Source: Tissierellia bacterium
GTDB taxonomy: Bacteria; Bacillota; Clostridia; Tissierellales; Peptoniphilaceae
Assembly: GCA_030527425.1 (NCBI GenBank)
Contig: JAUNAV010000008.1
Span: 1 to 49,267, forward strand
Length of the DNA stretch: 49,267 nt
Direction of reading: 5' to 3'
Part shown: positions 9,291 through 17,947 of the stretch, one piece after another
Numbering within the stretch: the stretch's first letter is position 1
Layout of the letters: each line of letters begins with the position of its first letter
Notes under the pieces: model-generated
Database searches by the model: none
Told to the model about the DNA's origin: nothing
The model's input: only the letters and a program-made list of their open reading frames with translations
Position numbers and translations under genes: made by a program

Positions 9291-9635
9291 TTAATTAAAA
9301 TCTTTAAAAATCTCTTCAAACACATCATTAGCGTATTTTTCTATTTTCTTTTCGTATAATTCATATTTTTCTAAAAGCTCTATGCCAATTTTATTAAGAC
9401 TACTTTCACCACCATCGCTGCCACCTGATTTTCTATCTAAAATTTTTTCTCCTAACTCTTTTTCGATTAAATTTATCATCTTCCAAGCTTTCGAATAGCT
9501 AAGATTCATTTTTTTAGCAGCATCTTTTACGGTATTTTCATCTTTTAAATACTTTAACAATTCGTAAGGCCCAGGCCCCATAAATCTTTTATTTCCTTCA
9601 ATTTGAGTCTTAACATGCGCTTTATATTTCATCAT
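9291..9635 (-). CDS. ModE-like winged-helix regulator (DNA-binding domain only)
   Basis: This 114-residue protein has the LysR/ModE type N-terminal winged helix: GPGPYELLKYLKD, then the helix-turn-helix AAKKMNLSYSKAWKMINLIE, then the wing (GGSDGGESSLNKIG). The C-terminal Mop domains that bind molybdate in full ModE are absent, as in many stand-alone proteins of this class. I placed the start at 9635, where AAAGGTGA stands 5-6 bases upstream. A longer reading to 9659 lacks a site. It is the last gene of the cofactor operon and may regulate it or a molybdate transporter. The ligand is unknown. Confidence 0.8.
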   Translation of the reverse strand: MMKYKAHVKTQIEGNKRFMGPGPYELLKYLKDENTVKDAAKKMNLSYSKAWKMINLIEKELGEKILDRKSGGSDGGESSLNKIGIELLEKYELYEKKIEKYANDVFEEIFKDFN

Positions 9636-10110
9636 GTAATTCACCTTTTTTTGTACCAATCATTTTGATAGCATGCTTTAATACCGGCTTAATTATAGAT
9701 AAATTTTCTTTACAGGCTTTAGGACTTCCCGGAAGATTTATTATTAAGCTTTTGTCACAAATACCACAGATAGCTCTTGAAAGCATGGCTTTGTCTGTAA
9801 ATTCCATGCTTTTAGATATCAAAGCTATTTCAATACCATAGGCTCTTTTTTCTATAACATTCATTGTAGCTTCTGGTGTAACATCTCTTTTAGAAAAACC
9901 CGTTCCTCCTGTTGTCACTATAAGATCATATTGATTTTTTATTGCCTTTTTTAAGCTATTTTCTATTTTTTCGATTTCATCAGGGACAATATCAAAATCA
10001 TCTGCTATAAACTCATCTTCTAAATATTCTTTTATTGCAATACCTGAAAGATCTTCTCTCTTTTTTTCATAGCAACTGTCTGATACAGTGATAATCTTTA
10101 GATTCTGCAT
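9622..10110 (-). CDS. mog: Molybdenum cofactor biosynthesis protein MogA/MoaB (molybdopterin adenylyltransferase type)
   Basis: The 162-residue protein activates molybdopterin by adenylation before metal insertion. The fold is marked by the opening ITVSDSCYEKKREDLSG, the central TTGGTGFSKRDVTPEA motif and the LPGSPKACKEN loop. It overlaps the MOSC gene by 13 bases and the ModE-like gene by 14. MogA and MoaB share this fold, so the sequence alone does not separate them. Absence of a MoaD/MoaE pair nearby does not affect the call. Confidence 0.88.
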   Translation of the reverse strand: MQNLKIITVSDSCYEKKREDLSGIAIKEYLEDEFIADDFDIVPDEIEKIENSLKKAIKNQYDLIVTTGGTGFSKRDVTPEATMNVIEKRAYGIEIALISKSMEFTDKAMLSRAICGICDKSLIINLPGSPKACKENLSIIKPVLKHAIKMIGTKKGELHDEI

Positions 10111-10529
10111 ATTTGATCTCCAGTTTTTATACTTCCTGCTTTGATAACTCTAGCAAAAATTCCTTCAGTTGGCATTATACAATTACCTACAATACTTCTA
10201 ATTTCACACGATTTATGGCATTTTTTGCCTATTTGTGTGATTTCTAATACAACATCATTTGCCTTAAATCTATCTCCAACTTTTGAATTTTCTAAATCCA
10301 ATCCAGAAACTAAAAGATTTTCTCCAAAAACACCATATTTGAGATCAATCTTTACTGTATCCTTAAATTTCATAAAAGATTCATATGACAAAAGCGATAC
10401 TTGTCTATGCCATTTTCCTGCATGAGCATCATCTTTAAGGCCAAAATCTTCTATAAATTCTCCCTTTTCAATCGGAGTTTTTACCGTACCTTTTTTCTCG
10501 CTTCTACATATAGCAATTACTTTTCCCAT
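10098..10529 (-). CDS. MOSC domain protein
   Basis: A single MOSC (molybdenum cofactor sulfurase C-terminal) domain of 143 residues. Conserved features are EFIEDFGLKDDAHAGKWHRQVSLL, split across positions 24-48, and CHKSCEIRSIVG with paired cysteines near residue 105. MOSC domains bind the cofactor and are thought to carry sulfur or selenium to it. In a selenium-dependent hydroxylase operon it might handle the labile sulfur/selenium ligand; that is inference. Its stop adjoins the moaA gene and its start follows without a gap. Confidence 0.87.
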   Translation of the reverse strand: MGKVIAICRSEKKGTVKTPIEKGEFIEDFGLKDDAHAGKWHRQVSLLSYESFMKFKDTVKIDLKYGVFGENLLVSGLDLENSKVGDRFKANDVVLEITQIGKKCHKSCEIRSIVGNCIMPTEGIFARVIKAGSIKTGDQICRI

Positions 10530-11510
10530 TTAACCACCTAACTCATTCATATTATTAGTATTTTCATCTTTAATATCTTCTAAATTTTTAAATTGATTTT
10601 CCTTTGGCTTTATCATCAAGGCTTTAGAAACTTTTGTAAAAAATTCATCTTCTGTTATTTCGCCTTTAGCATAATCAGATAAGTCTACACCAGTATTATA
10701 TTGAAGGCATAATTTTAATTTTCCAGTAGATGTAAGCCTAACTCTATTGCAACTTTCACAAAATTTATGATCAATGGCATCAATAAAACCAATATTACCT
10801 TTAAAATTATCAAAAGTTATATAATCTGCAGGTCCATTTCCTAATATTTTATGAACTATCTTCTTTTTACCAAATTCATTTTCTAGTCTATCTAAAATAT
10901 AGTCTCTAGAGACTCCTTTAAATTTTTTTGCCTGTCCTATTGGCATAAGTTCAATAAATCTTACACTTAATTCATTAACTTTTGCAAGTTTTGCAAGATC
11001 AATGATCTCATCTTCATTAAAACCATCAATTATTAAAGAGTTAATCTTTAGATTATTATATTTTTTCTCTAGAAGATAGTCGATCGATTTTTTGGTTTCA
11101 AATATATCAGATCCTGTCAATAATTTAAATCTATCATTTCTTAAACTATCTAAAGAAATATTAATGCCATCAATATTATTTTCTAAAAACAAATCTATAT
11201 TTTTATAAAGTCTTGTTGCATTAGTTGTAAGAGTGACTTGCTTTATTCCTTCGATTTTTTTAACTGCGACAATAAATTTTTCACTGTCTTTTCTAATTAA
11301 AGGCTCTCCGCCAGTGATTTTTACTTTTTTAATTCCTAATTTTGCAAATGATGTTATTATTTTAATTAGCTGTTCATAGCTAAGAATTTCATCATGCGGA
11401 AGTTTGGAATCCAAGCCTTCTGGCATACAATACTTACAGCGTAAATTACATCTATCAGTGATTGATACTCTAAGATAATCAATTTTTCTTCCAAAACCAT
11501 CAACTGCCAT
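10530..11510 (-). CDS. moaA: GTP 3',8-cyclase MoaA
   Basis: Radical SAM enzyme that converts GTP to 3',8-cyclo-GTP in the first step of molybdopterin synthesis. The SAM cluster motif CNLRCKYC is at residues 21-28. A second iron-sulfur cluster is marked by CESCNRVRLTSTGKLKLC. The protein ends in the catalytically required Gly-Gly (MNELGG). The start at 11510 (MAVDGFGRKIDYLRVS) fits the family opening. A GTG 24 bases upstream would add eight residues inside the moaC overlap. At 326 residues the length is normal. It cooperates with MoaC, encoded directly before it. Confidence 0.95.
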   Translation of the reverse strand: MAVDGFGRKIDYLRVSITDRCNLRCKYCMPEGLDSKLPHDEILSYEQLIKIITSFAKLGIKKVKITGGEPLIRKDSEKFIVAVKKIEGIKQVTLTTNATRLYKNIDLFLENNIDGINISLDSLRNDRFKLLTGSDIFETKKSIDYLLEKKYNNLKINSLIIDGFNEDEIIDLAKLAKVNELSVRFIELMPIGQAKKFKGVSRDYILDRLENEFGKKKIVHKILGNGPADYITFDNFKGNIGFIDAIDHKFCESCNRVRLTSTGKLKLCLQYNTGVDLSDYAKGEITEDEFFTKVSKALMIKPKENQFKNLEDIKDENTNNMNELGG

Positions 11511-11967
11511 AGGTAAACTCGCCGCTTTTTCCACCAGATTTATATTCTAAATGTATATCATAGATTATCATATTTTTGCTAACTGCTTTTACCATATCAT
11601 ATATTGTCAATAAAGCTGTCGAAACTGCTGTAAGCGCCTCCATCTCAACGCCCGTCTTAGAGTCTGTTTTTACTGTTGATATAGCCTTAATGTAAACATC
11701 TTTAATTTCAAAATTAACTACTACATTAGTAGTGTTTATAGGATGACAAAGTGGGATTAAATCAGAGGTTTTTTTAGCTGCCATTATTGCTCCTATTTGT
11801 GAGACTGTCAAAACATCTCCTTTTTTTATATCTCTATTTTTAATCATAGAAATTATTTCTTTATCTAATTTTATTTTTCCAGAAGCAATAGCTTTTCTGT
11901 GGCTTATATCCTTTTTTGAAACATCCACCATTACAGCATTTCCATCTTTATCAAAATGTGTAAGCAT
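11500..11967 (-). CDS. moaC: Cyclic pyranopterin monophosphate synthase MoaC
   Basis: Converts 3',8-cyclo-GTP made by MoaA to cyclic pyranopterin monophosphate. The 155-residue protein shows the family motifs VDVSKKDISHRKAIASG near the N-terminus, IPLCHPI in the middle and KTGVEMEALTAVSTALLTIYDM near the C-terminus. It overlaps the start of moaA by about 11 bases and abuts the MoeA-like gene upstream. Confidence 0.95.
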   Translation of the reverse strand: MLTHFDKDGNAVMVDVSKKDISHRKAIASGKIKLDKEIISMIKNRDIKKGDVLTVSQIGAIMAAKKTSDLIPLCHPINTTNVVVNFEIKDVYIKAISTVKTDSKTGVEMEALTAVSTALLTIYDMVKAVSKNMIIYDIHLEYKSGGKSGEFTYGS

Positions 11968-12941
11968 TATAATAAACCTCCCATTCCAAGCTTGACTATA
12001 TCTTTCTTACATAACTTTTCTCCTGCTGATATTCTTGGGATTAATAAATCAAATACAGTTTTTTTTGCATACATTACGCAACCTGGAAGTCCAATTATTG
12101 GAACATTATTTTTATAGGCAAGCATAAACATTGCACCTGGAAGCACAGGTGCTCCATAAGTAATTACCTCATCGCTAGCATTTCTTATAGCAAGGGGTGT
12201 GTTATCATCTGGATCCACACTCATGCCCCCTGAGCAAAATACAGCTTTTGCTCCATTTTCGATGGCTTCATTTATCTGTCTTGTTATTATTTCAACATCA
12301 TCGCCAGGGTAAATGACTTTTTTAATATCATAATTATAATCTTTTACCTTTTGTGTTAGAACAGGTGAGAATGTGTCTTCGATTCTTCCCTTTTTAATTT
12401 CCTCTCCTGTTGCTATCATAATGGCATCTCCACCTATAAATGGTTTAATGCTTAAAATTTTGTTATTACCAGCTATATTTTGACACTTTTTCATCAATTC
12501 TTTTTTGACCACAAGTGGAATTACTCTCATAGATGCAAGTGGTGAATACTTTTTTACTGCAATATTATTTCTTTTAGTTGCAATCATCACCATTTCAACA
12601 TCATTAAGTCTTTCTAATAAATTAGCATCAATTTTTAGTAGACCATCTATCTTTGAAGTTATAGTAATCTTACCTTCAGCGATTTTCCCATTTGTAGTTG
12701 TGTTTTCTCCCATGGAAATTTCAGCCAATATCTTTGCTGCATCATTTTCATGAAGCAAATCTTCATCATTTTCCCATACATAAAGATGTTCTTTTCCCAT
12801 AGATAAAAGCACAGGGATATCTTCTTCTTTTACTACATGCCCTTTTTTAAATCGGCTACCCTTATATTCATCTTTTATAATTTGAGTAAGATCATGGCAT
12901 AAAACCATGCCTACTGCATCTTCAGTTTTTATCTCTTTCAT
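11967..12941 (-). CDS. Molybdopterin-binding (MoeA/MoCF-like) protein of the selenium-dependent hydroxylase system
   Basis: 324 residues with a short N-terminal domain of its own kind (EIKTEDAVGMVLCHDLTQII) and a C-terminal MoCF_biosynth fold. The latter holds FCSGGMSVDPDDNTPLAIR and GAPVLPGAMFMLAY, with LPGCVMYAKKTVFD resembling the molybdopterin-binding loop of MoeA/MogA. Full-length MoeA is longer and has extra domains that I do not see. This version is common beside yqeB, yqeC and mocA in clostridia and probably inserts or processes molybdenum. It overlaps yqeB by 20 bases. The exact reaction is not shown by the sequence. Confidence 0.82.
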   Translation of the reverse strand: MKEIKTEDAVGMVLCHDLTQIIKDEYKGSRFKKGHVVKEEDIPVLLSMGKEHLYVWENDEDLLHENDAAKILAEISMGENTTTNGKIAEGKITITSKIDGLLKIDANLLERLNDVEMVMIATKRNNIAVKKYSPLASMRVIPLVVKKELMKKCQNIAGNNKILSIKPFIGGDAIMIATGEEIKKGRIEDTFSPVLTQKVKDYNYDIKKVIYPGDDVEIITRQINEAIENGAKAVFCSGGMSVDPDDNTPLAIRNASDEVITYGAPVLPGAMFMLAYKNNVPIIGLPGCVMYAKKTVFDLLIPRISAGEKLCKKDIVKLGMGGLL

Positions 12942-13731
12942 TTTTTGCCCTTCCTATCATCACAGCTTCTAAAACTGCTCCTCCAATAGCTCTTGATTTA
13001 TCTGAAATTGTATATAAGTTTTTAATATTTCTTCTTGGATCTACATCCCCTATTTTCATATGCTCTTTTACATATGTATTATCTCTAATTAAGCCTCTGA
13101 CCATTCCATCTAATTTACTTGTGATTTTACTATCTCCAATGGATGCAATTAAATCACCCTTATTTACAAAATCGCCAAGTTTTACATGATTTTTTACAAT
13201 TCCTTCTTTATTAGAATATAAGACTCTTTCTGTGGTATATCCTAGTATATTTCCAGGATTTCCAGTGTTTTTATGAGCTGATCCTTTAAATATCAGCCTA
13301 GCTAAATCATGGCCTCTATTAGTTTCAATAACAATATCGCAGTCAATGCCGGCTGTAAAACCAGGCCCTAAGGCAATTACAGTATCTGCCATATCTTTTT
13401 TAGTACCAAGATTTCTTTTGGCAATTGTAGCATCAATAAAAGCGATTGGTTTAATCTCTTTTAAAATATCAGCATGTGGATCTACTAAAACAGCCACTTT
13501 ATCATCATCAAAAGCTTTAAATATTTCTTTCTTATTTTTAACTAATACAGCCTCAATATCTTCAACTTTAAATTTAGATTCATAAACCGCCTCACAAATT
13601 GAGACATATCTTCTTACAGCTGTAGGTTTTTTAATTTCAAGACATAAGACATTAAAACCTGAGCGTTTTAATTTTTGAATAGCTCCAGTTGCAACATCTC
13701 CTGCTCCTCTAAAAATCACAATATCTTTCAT
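12922..13731 (-). CDS. yqeB: Selenium-dependent molybdenum hydroxylase maturation protein YqeB
   Basis: A 269-residue protein of the YqeB/EF2563 family, a genomic marker for hydroxylases that need a labile selenium ligand and SelD. The opening is a Rossmann-like FRGAGDVATGAIQKL. A later block reads ALGPGFTAGIDCDIVIETNRGHDL, and a lipoyl/biotinyl-like module follows (about 180-235: VKNHVKLGDFVNKGDLIASIG). This resembles a swinging-arm fold. It overlaps mocA by 23 bases. Its role in selenium insertion is known from comparative genomics; the chemistry remains undefined. Confidence 0.9.
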   Translation of the reverse strand: MKDIVIFRGAGDVATGAIQKLKRSGFNVLCLEIKKPTAVRRYVSICEAVYESKFKVEDIEAVLVKNKKEIFKAFDDDKVAVLVDPHADILKEIKPIAFIDATIAKRNLGTKKDMADTVIALGPGFTAGIDCDIVIETNRGHDLARLIFKGSAHKNTGNPGNILGYTTERVLYSNKEGIVKNHVKLGDFVNKGDLIASIGDSKITSKLDGMVRGLIRDNTYVKEHMKIGDVDPRRNIKNLYTISDKSRAIGGAVLEAVMIGRAKNERDKN

Positions 13732-14269
13732 AATTTTCTCTCGTATCTATATCTAAAAATTCTAAACTATCTGAAAAATTAACAAATTTAATATCATCTT
13801 TTTTTGCAATACTCATACCTCCAGCATCATTTTTAATGCCTTTGAGTTTCTCATTGAAATGTGCTGGAAAAATAACAGGATTTTTTTTTAATCCACACAC
13901 CTTCGGTGCTAAAATTTTTTTGCCATCGAAATTCTCTTTAAGTTTTTTTATAGTTTCTACTTTCAAAAAAGGCATATCTGCCACAAAGAACATGTGTGCT
14001 TTTTTAATACAATACGACGTTCCTAAAATTACGGACTGGCTTTGGCCTAAGTCCGCATTTGGATTTTTTATTACTACAAAATCATTTTTTAATGAGTAAT
14101 CAATAATTTCTTTATTATTAGTGATTATCACTTTTTTATAAAAGTCAACCTTATTAATTTTATCTATTATATATTTAAATATTTCTTTTCCATTATGCTT
14201 TAGCAACAATTTATTTGTTCCCATTCTTTTTGAAAATCCTGAAGCCATTACAACAGCAACAATATCCAT
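13709..14269 (-). CDS. mocA: Molybdenum cofactor cytidylyltransferase (MocA-type)
   Basis: Transfers CMP from CTP to the molybdenum cofactor to give the cytosine dinucleotide form used by xanthine dehydrogenase family enzymes. The 186-residue MobA-like nucleotidyltransferase fold starts with MASGFSKRMGTNKLLL (8-23), has the metal-binding FVADMPFL and later KNPVIFPAHF. Fused MobA/MoaB forms exist, but this one stands alone. Start and end overlap or touch yqeC and yqeB. CTP rather than GTP use is inferred from the family and from the xanthine dehydrogenase context. Confidence 0.9.
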   Translation of the reverse strand: MDIVAVVMASGFSKRMGTNKLLLKHNGKEIFKYIIDKINKVDFYKKVIITNNKEIIDYSLKNDFVVIKNPNADLGQSQSVILGTSYCIKKAHMFFVADMPFLKVETIKKLKENFDGKKILAPKVCGLKKNPVIFPAHFNEKLKGIKNDAGGMSIAKKDDIKFVNFSDSLEFLDIDTRENYERYCDF

Positions 14270-14922
14270 TAGATATCAAAATCCTCCACCTTTGTTATTA
14301 TTTTAAGTCCAGTTCTTCTTTCTAGATCTGAAACAATCTTAGAAGCATCTTTTTGATCTATTAAATCAGATCTACTAAGATATAAAATTTTTCTAGTAGC
14401 ATTTTTAAATAATGCATCTGGATCATTGATTATATCAGAATATAGTTTAGTATCAAACTTATCTCTATAGACATATTTATCTTCGAATAGATCAAAATTA
14501 AAAATTTTTTCTTCATCAAATTCTAAACCTATAAGATCTATGGGCATAACTCCAATAGTTTGATATGTATTATTGTAAATTACAGGTTCAAAACTTCTCC
14601 ATGCCTTTAGTGGCTTTTCTTTTGAACCATCAGCTTCAATCAGAATTAAATCAAAAAATTTTGAAAGAAAATCTATAGATTCTTTTTCTACAGCATGGAT
14701 TTTTCCATCAAGTATTTTTTCCCCAAAAACATAAATACCTGGATTTGCAATATAATTTCTTTTAAAATCCTCCATAGATTTATATATAGTATAATCTTCA
14801 TTCTTAGGAATGAAAATTTTAGTACTAGTGGTTATAAGTACTCTTTTTGAAGAGTATTTTTTTGCAATTTTCTCAATCAAAGTGGTCTTGCCACCCGATC
14901 CAGTAAAAGAAATAACTTTCAT
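14269..14922 (-). CDS. yqeC: Selenium-dependent hydroxylase accessory protein YqeC
   Basis: A 217-residue P-loop protein of the YqeC family, found almost only with yqeB and selenium-dependent molybdenum hydroxylases. The P-loop is GSGGKTT at residues 8-14. A second block (LILIEADGSKEKPLKAW) resembles an NTPase switch or Walker B strand. The function is thought to be energy-dependent maturation of the selenium-containing cofactor. It is the first gene of the nine-gene operon, about 35 bases after the predicted promoter. Confidence 0.9.
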   Translation of the reverse strand: MKVISFTGSGGKTTLIEKIAKKYSSKRVLITTSTKIFIPKNEDYTIYKSMEDFKRNYIANPGIYVFGEKILDGKIHAVEKESIDFLSKFFDLILIEADGSKEKPLKAWRSFEPVIYNNTYQTIGVMPIDLIGLEFDEEKIFNFDLFEDKYVYRDKFDTKLYSDIINDPDALFKNATRKILYLSRSDLIDQKDASKIVSDLERRTGLKIITKVEDFDI

Positions 14923-14955
14923 AATATCCCTTCTTATTCCAACTATTTCAATAAT

Positions 14956-14984
14956 ATTTTAACACTAAATTTAAATTTATTCAA
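14956..14984 (-). promoter_or_regulatory. Promoter of the molybdenum-cofactor operon
   Basis: TTGAAT (14984-14979), a 17-bp spacer and TAAAAT (14961-14956) lie on the minus strand ahead of yqeC. The leader would be about 28 bases, too short for a molybdenum-cofactor riboswitch, and I see none. Confidence 0.65.
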
Positions 14985-15043
14985 GCGTAAATAATGAAAA
15001 CATTATTTATTTAATTGATTATATTTTCATATGTAAAAAGAGC

Positions 15044-15072
15044 TTGTAATATTTTTAACAATATGATATATT
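15044..15072 (+). promoter_or_regulatory. Promoter of the NCS2 permease gene
   Basis: TTGTAA (15044-15049), 17-bp spacer, TATATT (15067-15072). The leader is only about 15-18 bases and begins with the ribosome binding site, so there is no room for a purine riboswitch. Confidence 0.65.
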
Positions 15073-15095
15073 TATAGTAGAACAGGAGGTTGTAT

Positions 15096-16475
15096 ATGGA
15101 AAATAAAGCAAATCCATCAAAATCACTTTTTGATATAGATGGTAAACCAGAATTTGGCAAGTCTTTCCCAATAGCACTCCAACATTTACTAGCTATGATT
15201 ATAGGAAATGCTTTGCCATCGCTTCTACTAACTAATACATTAAAGGGAACTGAATTTGCTGTTAGTTCAAATGAAGCTGTTTATGTAATTCAAGCTGGAA
15301 TGTTTATCGCTGCAATAGCTACTTTCTTGCAATTGTACCCAGTTTTAAAAGTCGGCGCTAAGCTTCCAGTAGTAATGGGTGTCTCTTTTGCTTACATACC
15401 GGTATTGTTAGCAATTGGTAAAAGATATGGTTATGAGGCAGTTTATGGTGCCCAAATTGTAGGTGGTCTAGTTGCATTTTTATGTGGACTTTCAATTAAA
15501 AAAATAAGAAAATTTTTCCCACCAATTGTAAGTGGTACAGTCGTATTGACAATTGGACTTTCACTTTATCCAGTAGCAATTGGTTATATGGCTGGAGGAA
15601 ATGGAAACCCACTTTATGGATCAGGTTGGCAATGGGCTGTTGCATTCTTAACACTTGTTACAGTATTAGCATGCAATATGTTTGGTAAAGGTCTTGTAAA
15701 ACTTGCTTCTATTCTTATTGGAATTATTGTAGGATATATTGTTTCTCTTATTGTAAATGCTACAGTTGCTCCTGGATTTGTAAACTTTACAAATGTGGTT
15801 GAGTCAAATTGGTTTACACTTCCAAAAATTATGCCATTTAAACCAGATTTCCCATCTGATGCGGTAATAACAATGGCAATTATGTATATAGTTAACTCTA
15901 TTCAAGCAATTGGAGATATATCATCTACAACAGTTGGTGGTATGGATAGAGAGGCAACAGATGATGAAATATCTGGTGGTATTAAATGTAATGGTATAGC
16001 TTCTATTATTGGAGCTTTCATTGGGGCACTTCCAACTGCAACATATTCTCAAAATGTTGGTATTGTTTCAATGACTAAAGTAACTGCTAGAAGAGTTATA
16101 GCTATTACTGCAACAATGATTGCAATAGCAGGATTTATTCCAAAATTCGGCGGTTTGATGATGTCAATTCCTCAATGTGTTATTGGTGGCGCAACTATTT
16201 CAGTATTTGCGCAAATAACAATGAATGGTATTAAACTTATCAACCAAGAAGAATTATCAATGAGAAATTCAACAATTGTAGGACTTGGTCTTGCACTTGG
16301 TATGGGTATAACATCAGTTCCTCAAGCAACTGAAACTATGCCTGAAAAATTACAAATGATATTTACATCATCACCAGTAGTTATAGCTACTCTTACAGTC
16401 TTCTTCTTAAATATAATCTTACCAAAGAAGACTTTAGCACAAGAACAAAAAGAACGTGAAGAGATGGATAAATAG
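15096..16475 (+). CDS. NCS2-family purine (uracil/xanthine) permease
   Basis: Proton-coupled nucleobase carrier in the cell membrane; 459 residues with about 12 to 14 hydrophobic segments. Family signatures are QHLLAMIIGNALP near residue 25, QAIGDISSTTVGG in the substrate region and ATYSQNVGIVSMTKV after it. The start at 15096 follows AGGAGG by six bases; a TTG six bases earlier overlaps that site and is less likely. The gene diverges from the cofactor operon and has a terminator behind it. Xanthine, urate or hypoxanthine are the likely substrates because the neighbouring genes burn purines, but substrate choice within NCS2 is not readable from the motifs I can see. Confidence 0.92.
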   Translation: MENKANPSKSLFDIDGKPEFGKSFPIALQHLLAMIIGNALPSLLLTNTLKGTEFAVSSNEAVYVIQAGMFIAAIATFLQLYPVLKVGAKLPVVMGVSFAYIPVLLAIGKRYGYEAVYGAQIVGGLVAFLCGLSIKKIRKFFPPIVSGTVVLTIGLSLYPVAIGYMAGGNGNPLYGSGWQWAVAFLTLVTVLACNMFGKGLVKLASILIGIIVGYIVSLIVNATVAPGFVNFTNVVESNWFTLPKIMPFKPDFPSDAVITMAIMYIVNSIQAIGDISSTTVGGMDREATDDEISGGIKCNGIASIIGAFIGALPTATYSQNVGIVSMTKVTARRVIAITATMIAIAGFIPKFGGLMMSIPQCVIGGATISVFAQITMNGIKLINQEELSMRNSTIVGLGLALGMGITSVPQATETMPEKLQMIFTSSPVVIATLTVFFLNIILPKKTLAQEQKEREEMDK

Positions 16476-16540
16476 TAAATAAATTAAAACATAATCAAGT
16501 TTTTTATTCTTAAAATATTTAAAGGTTAATTTAAATCAAA

Positions 16541-16579
16541 AAGAGAATTACTGCTTTTGCAATAATTCTCTTTTTTTTT
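16541..16579. terminator. Bidirectional terminator between NCS2 permease and 6-phospho-beta-glucosidase
   Basis: GAGAATTACTGC - TTTT - GCAATAATTCTC (16543-16570) followed by nine T on the plus strand. On the minus strand the same stem is flanked by a shorter T run. It ends both convergent units. Confidence 0.88.
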
Positions 16580-17945
16580 AGTCTAGTTCTTCTCCATTTG
16601 ATTCAATTACTTTTTTATACCAGAAGAATGAATCTTTCTTATATCTATTTAAAGTTTTCTCACTTTCATTGTCGCGATCTACATATATAAATCCATATCT
16701 TTTCAAAAATCCTTCATGTGTGCTTATTAAATCTATAGCTGACCAAGGATTGTAACTTAAGATCTCTACTCCACTTTCTGTAGCCCTTCTCATTTGTTCA
16801 ATATGATCTTTTAGATATTTTATTCTATAATCATCATGAACCTTTCCATCTTCTAATTTATCATAAGCTCCCAATCCATTTTCAGTAATCATAAGAGGTA
16901 GATTATATCGTGAGTAAATTTCATTTAAAGTAACTCTAAATCCAACCGGGTCAACTTCCCAACCAAATTCAGTTTTTTGTAAATTTTTATTGTCAACTTG
17001 TTCAAAAAATCCATTTACACCGGACATATTTTGTTGATCAATTTTTGTGCTATCATTTATTTTTTGGCTAGCTTTTACTGTTGATGTGTTATAATAATTA
17101 AAAGCTATAAAATCTGGTTTTGCATTTTTTAAAATTTTAATATCATCTTCGCTAATTTCAAGTTTATATCCTTGAGATTTTATCATTTCTAAAGCTAATT
17201 TATTGTAAATTCCAAATACACATGCATCTAGAAATTGCCAATTTCTGTGAACATTTGCGTATTGAGCTGCTAAATTATCTTCTGGAGTATTACTATTTGG
17301 ATAAACTGCAGATATATTTGGTGCAGGTCCAATTTTTGCATTAGGTAACATTTTATGACAAAGTATCATAGCTTTAGCTTGAGCTAAAAGCATTCTGTGA
17401 TTATCTTGATATATTTCGCTTGAATCTCCAGTACCAATTACAGAGCCCATAAGAGTCATTATATTTTGTTCATTAATAGTAAGCCAGTATTTTACTCTAT
17501 CGCCATAATTTTCAAAAAGTACTTTTGCAAATTTTTCAAATGCATCAACGGTTTTATCATTTGACCATCCTCCAACTTTATCTAATTCATAGGGTAAATC
17601 AAAATGATACATGGTAACAATGGGCTCAATATTGTATTTTTTACATTCATTTATTATATTATTGTAAAAATCAATGCCTTCTTTGTTTACCTCTCCATCT
17701 CCAGTAGGAAGTATTCTTGTCCAAGCTATTGAAAATCTATAGGCTTTTAGTCCCAATTCATTAAATAATTTAATATCCTCTTTATATCTGTGATAATGAT
17801 CGCTACAAACTTTAAAATCAGGAGTTCCATCTGGAATTTTTTTCACATCTTGTACAGATGCTCCTTTTCCTCCTTCGTTGTATCCGCCTTCAACTTGATA
17901 TGCACTTGTAGATGCTCCCCATAAAAAATCTTTCTTAAATGCCAT
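16578..17945 (-). CDS. bglA: 6-phospho-beta-glucosidase, glycoside hydrolase family 1
   Basis: Cytoplasmic enzyme that splits 6-phosphorylated beta-glucosides brought in by the PTS into glucose 6-phosphate and the aglycone or glucose. The 455-residue (beta/alpha)8 protein opens with FLWGASTSAYQVEGG. Glu159 in TINEQN is the acid/base and Glu355 in ITENGLG is the nucleophile. The run near the C-terminus (HEGFLKRYGFIYVD) carries the usual Lys/Tyr for the 6-phosphate. It is the last gene of the PTS operon, two bases after the IIC gene. Confidence 0.93.
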   Translation of the reverse strand: MAFKKDFLWGASTSAYQVEGGYNEGGKGASVQDVKKIPDGTPDFKVCSDHYHRYKEDIKLFNELGLKAYRFSIAWTRILPTGDGEVNKEGIDFYNNIINECKKYNIEPIVTMYHFDLPYELDKVGGWSNDKTVDAFEKFAKVLFENYGDRVKYWLTINEQNIMTLMGSVIGTGDSSEIYQDNHRMLLAQAKAMILCHKMLPNAKIGPAPNISAVYPNSNTPEDNLAAQYANVHRNWQFLDACVFGIYNKLALEMIKSQGYKLEISEDDIKILKNAKPDFIAFNYYNTSTVKASQKINDSTKIDQQNMSGVNGFFEQVDNKNLQKTEFGWEVDPVGFRVTLNEIYSRYNLPLMITENGLGAYDKLEDGKVHDDYRIKYLKDHIEQMRRATESGVEILSYNPWSAIDLISTHEGFLKRYGFIYVDRDNESEKTLNRYKKDSFFWYKKVIESNGEELD

Positions 17946-17947
17946 TT

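Noticed and set aside
14923..15095. Purine or molybdenum-cofactor riboswitch between the divergent genes
   Set aside because: Both predicted leaders are under 30 bases and carry no recognisable aptamer; only two opposite promoters fit.
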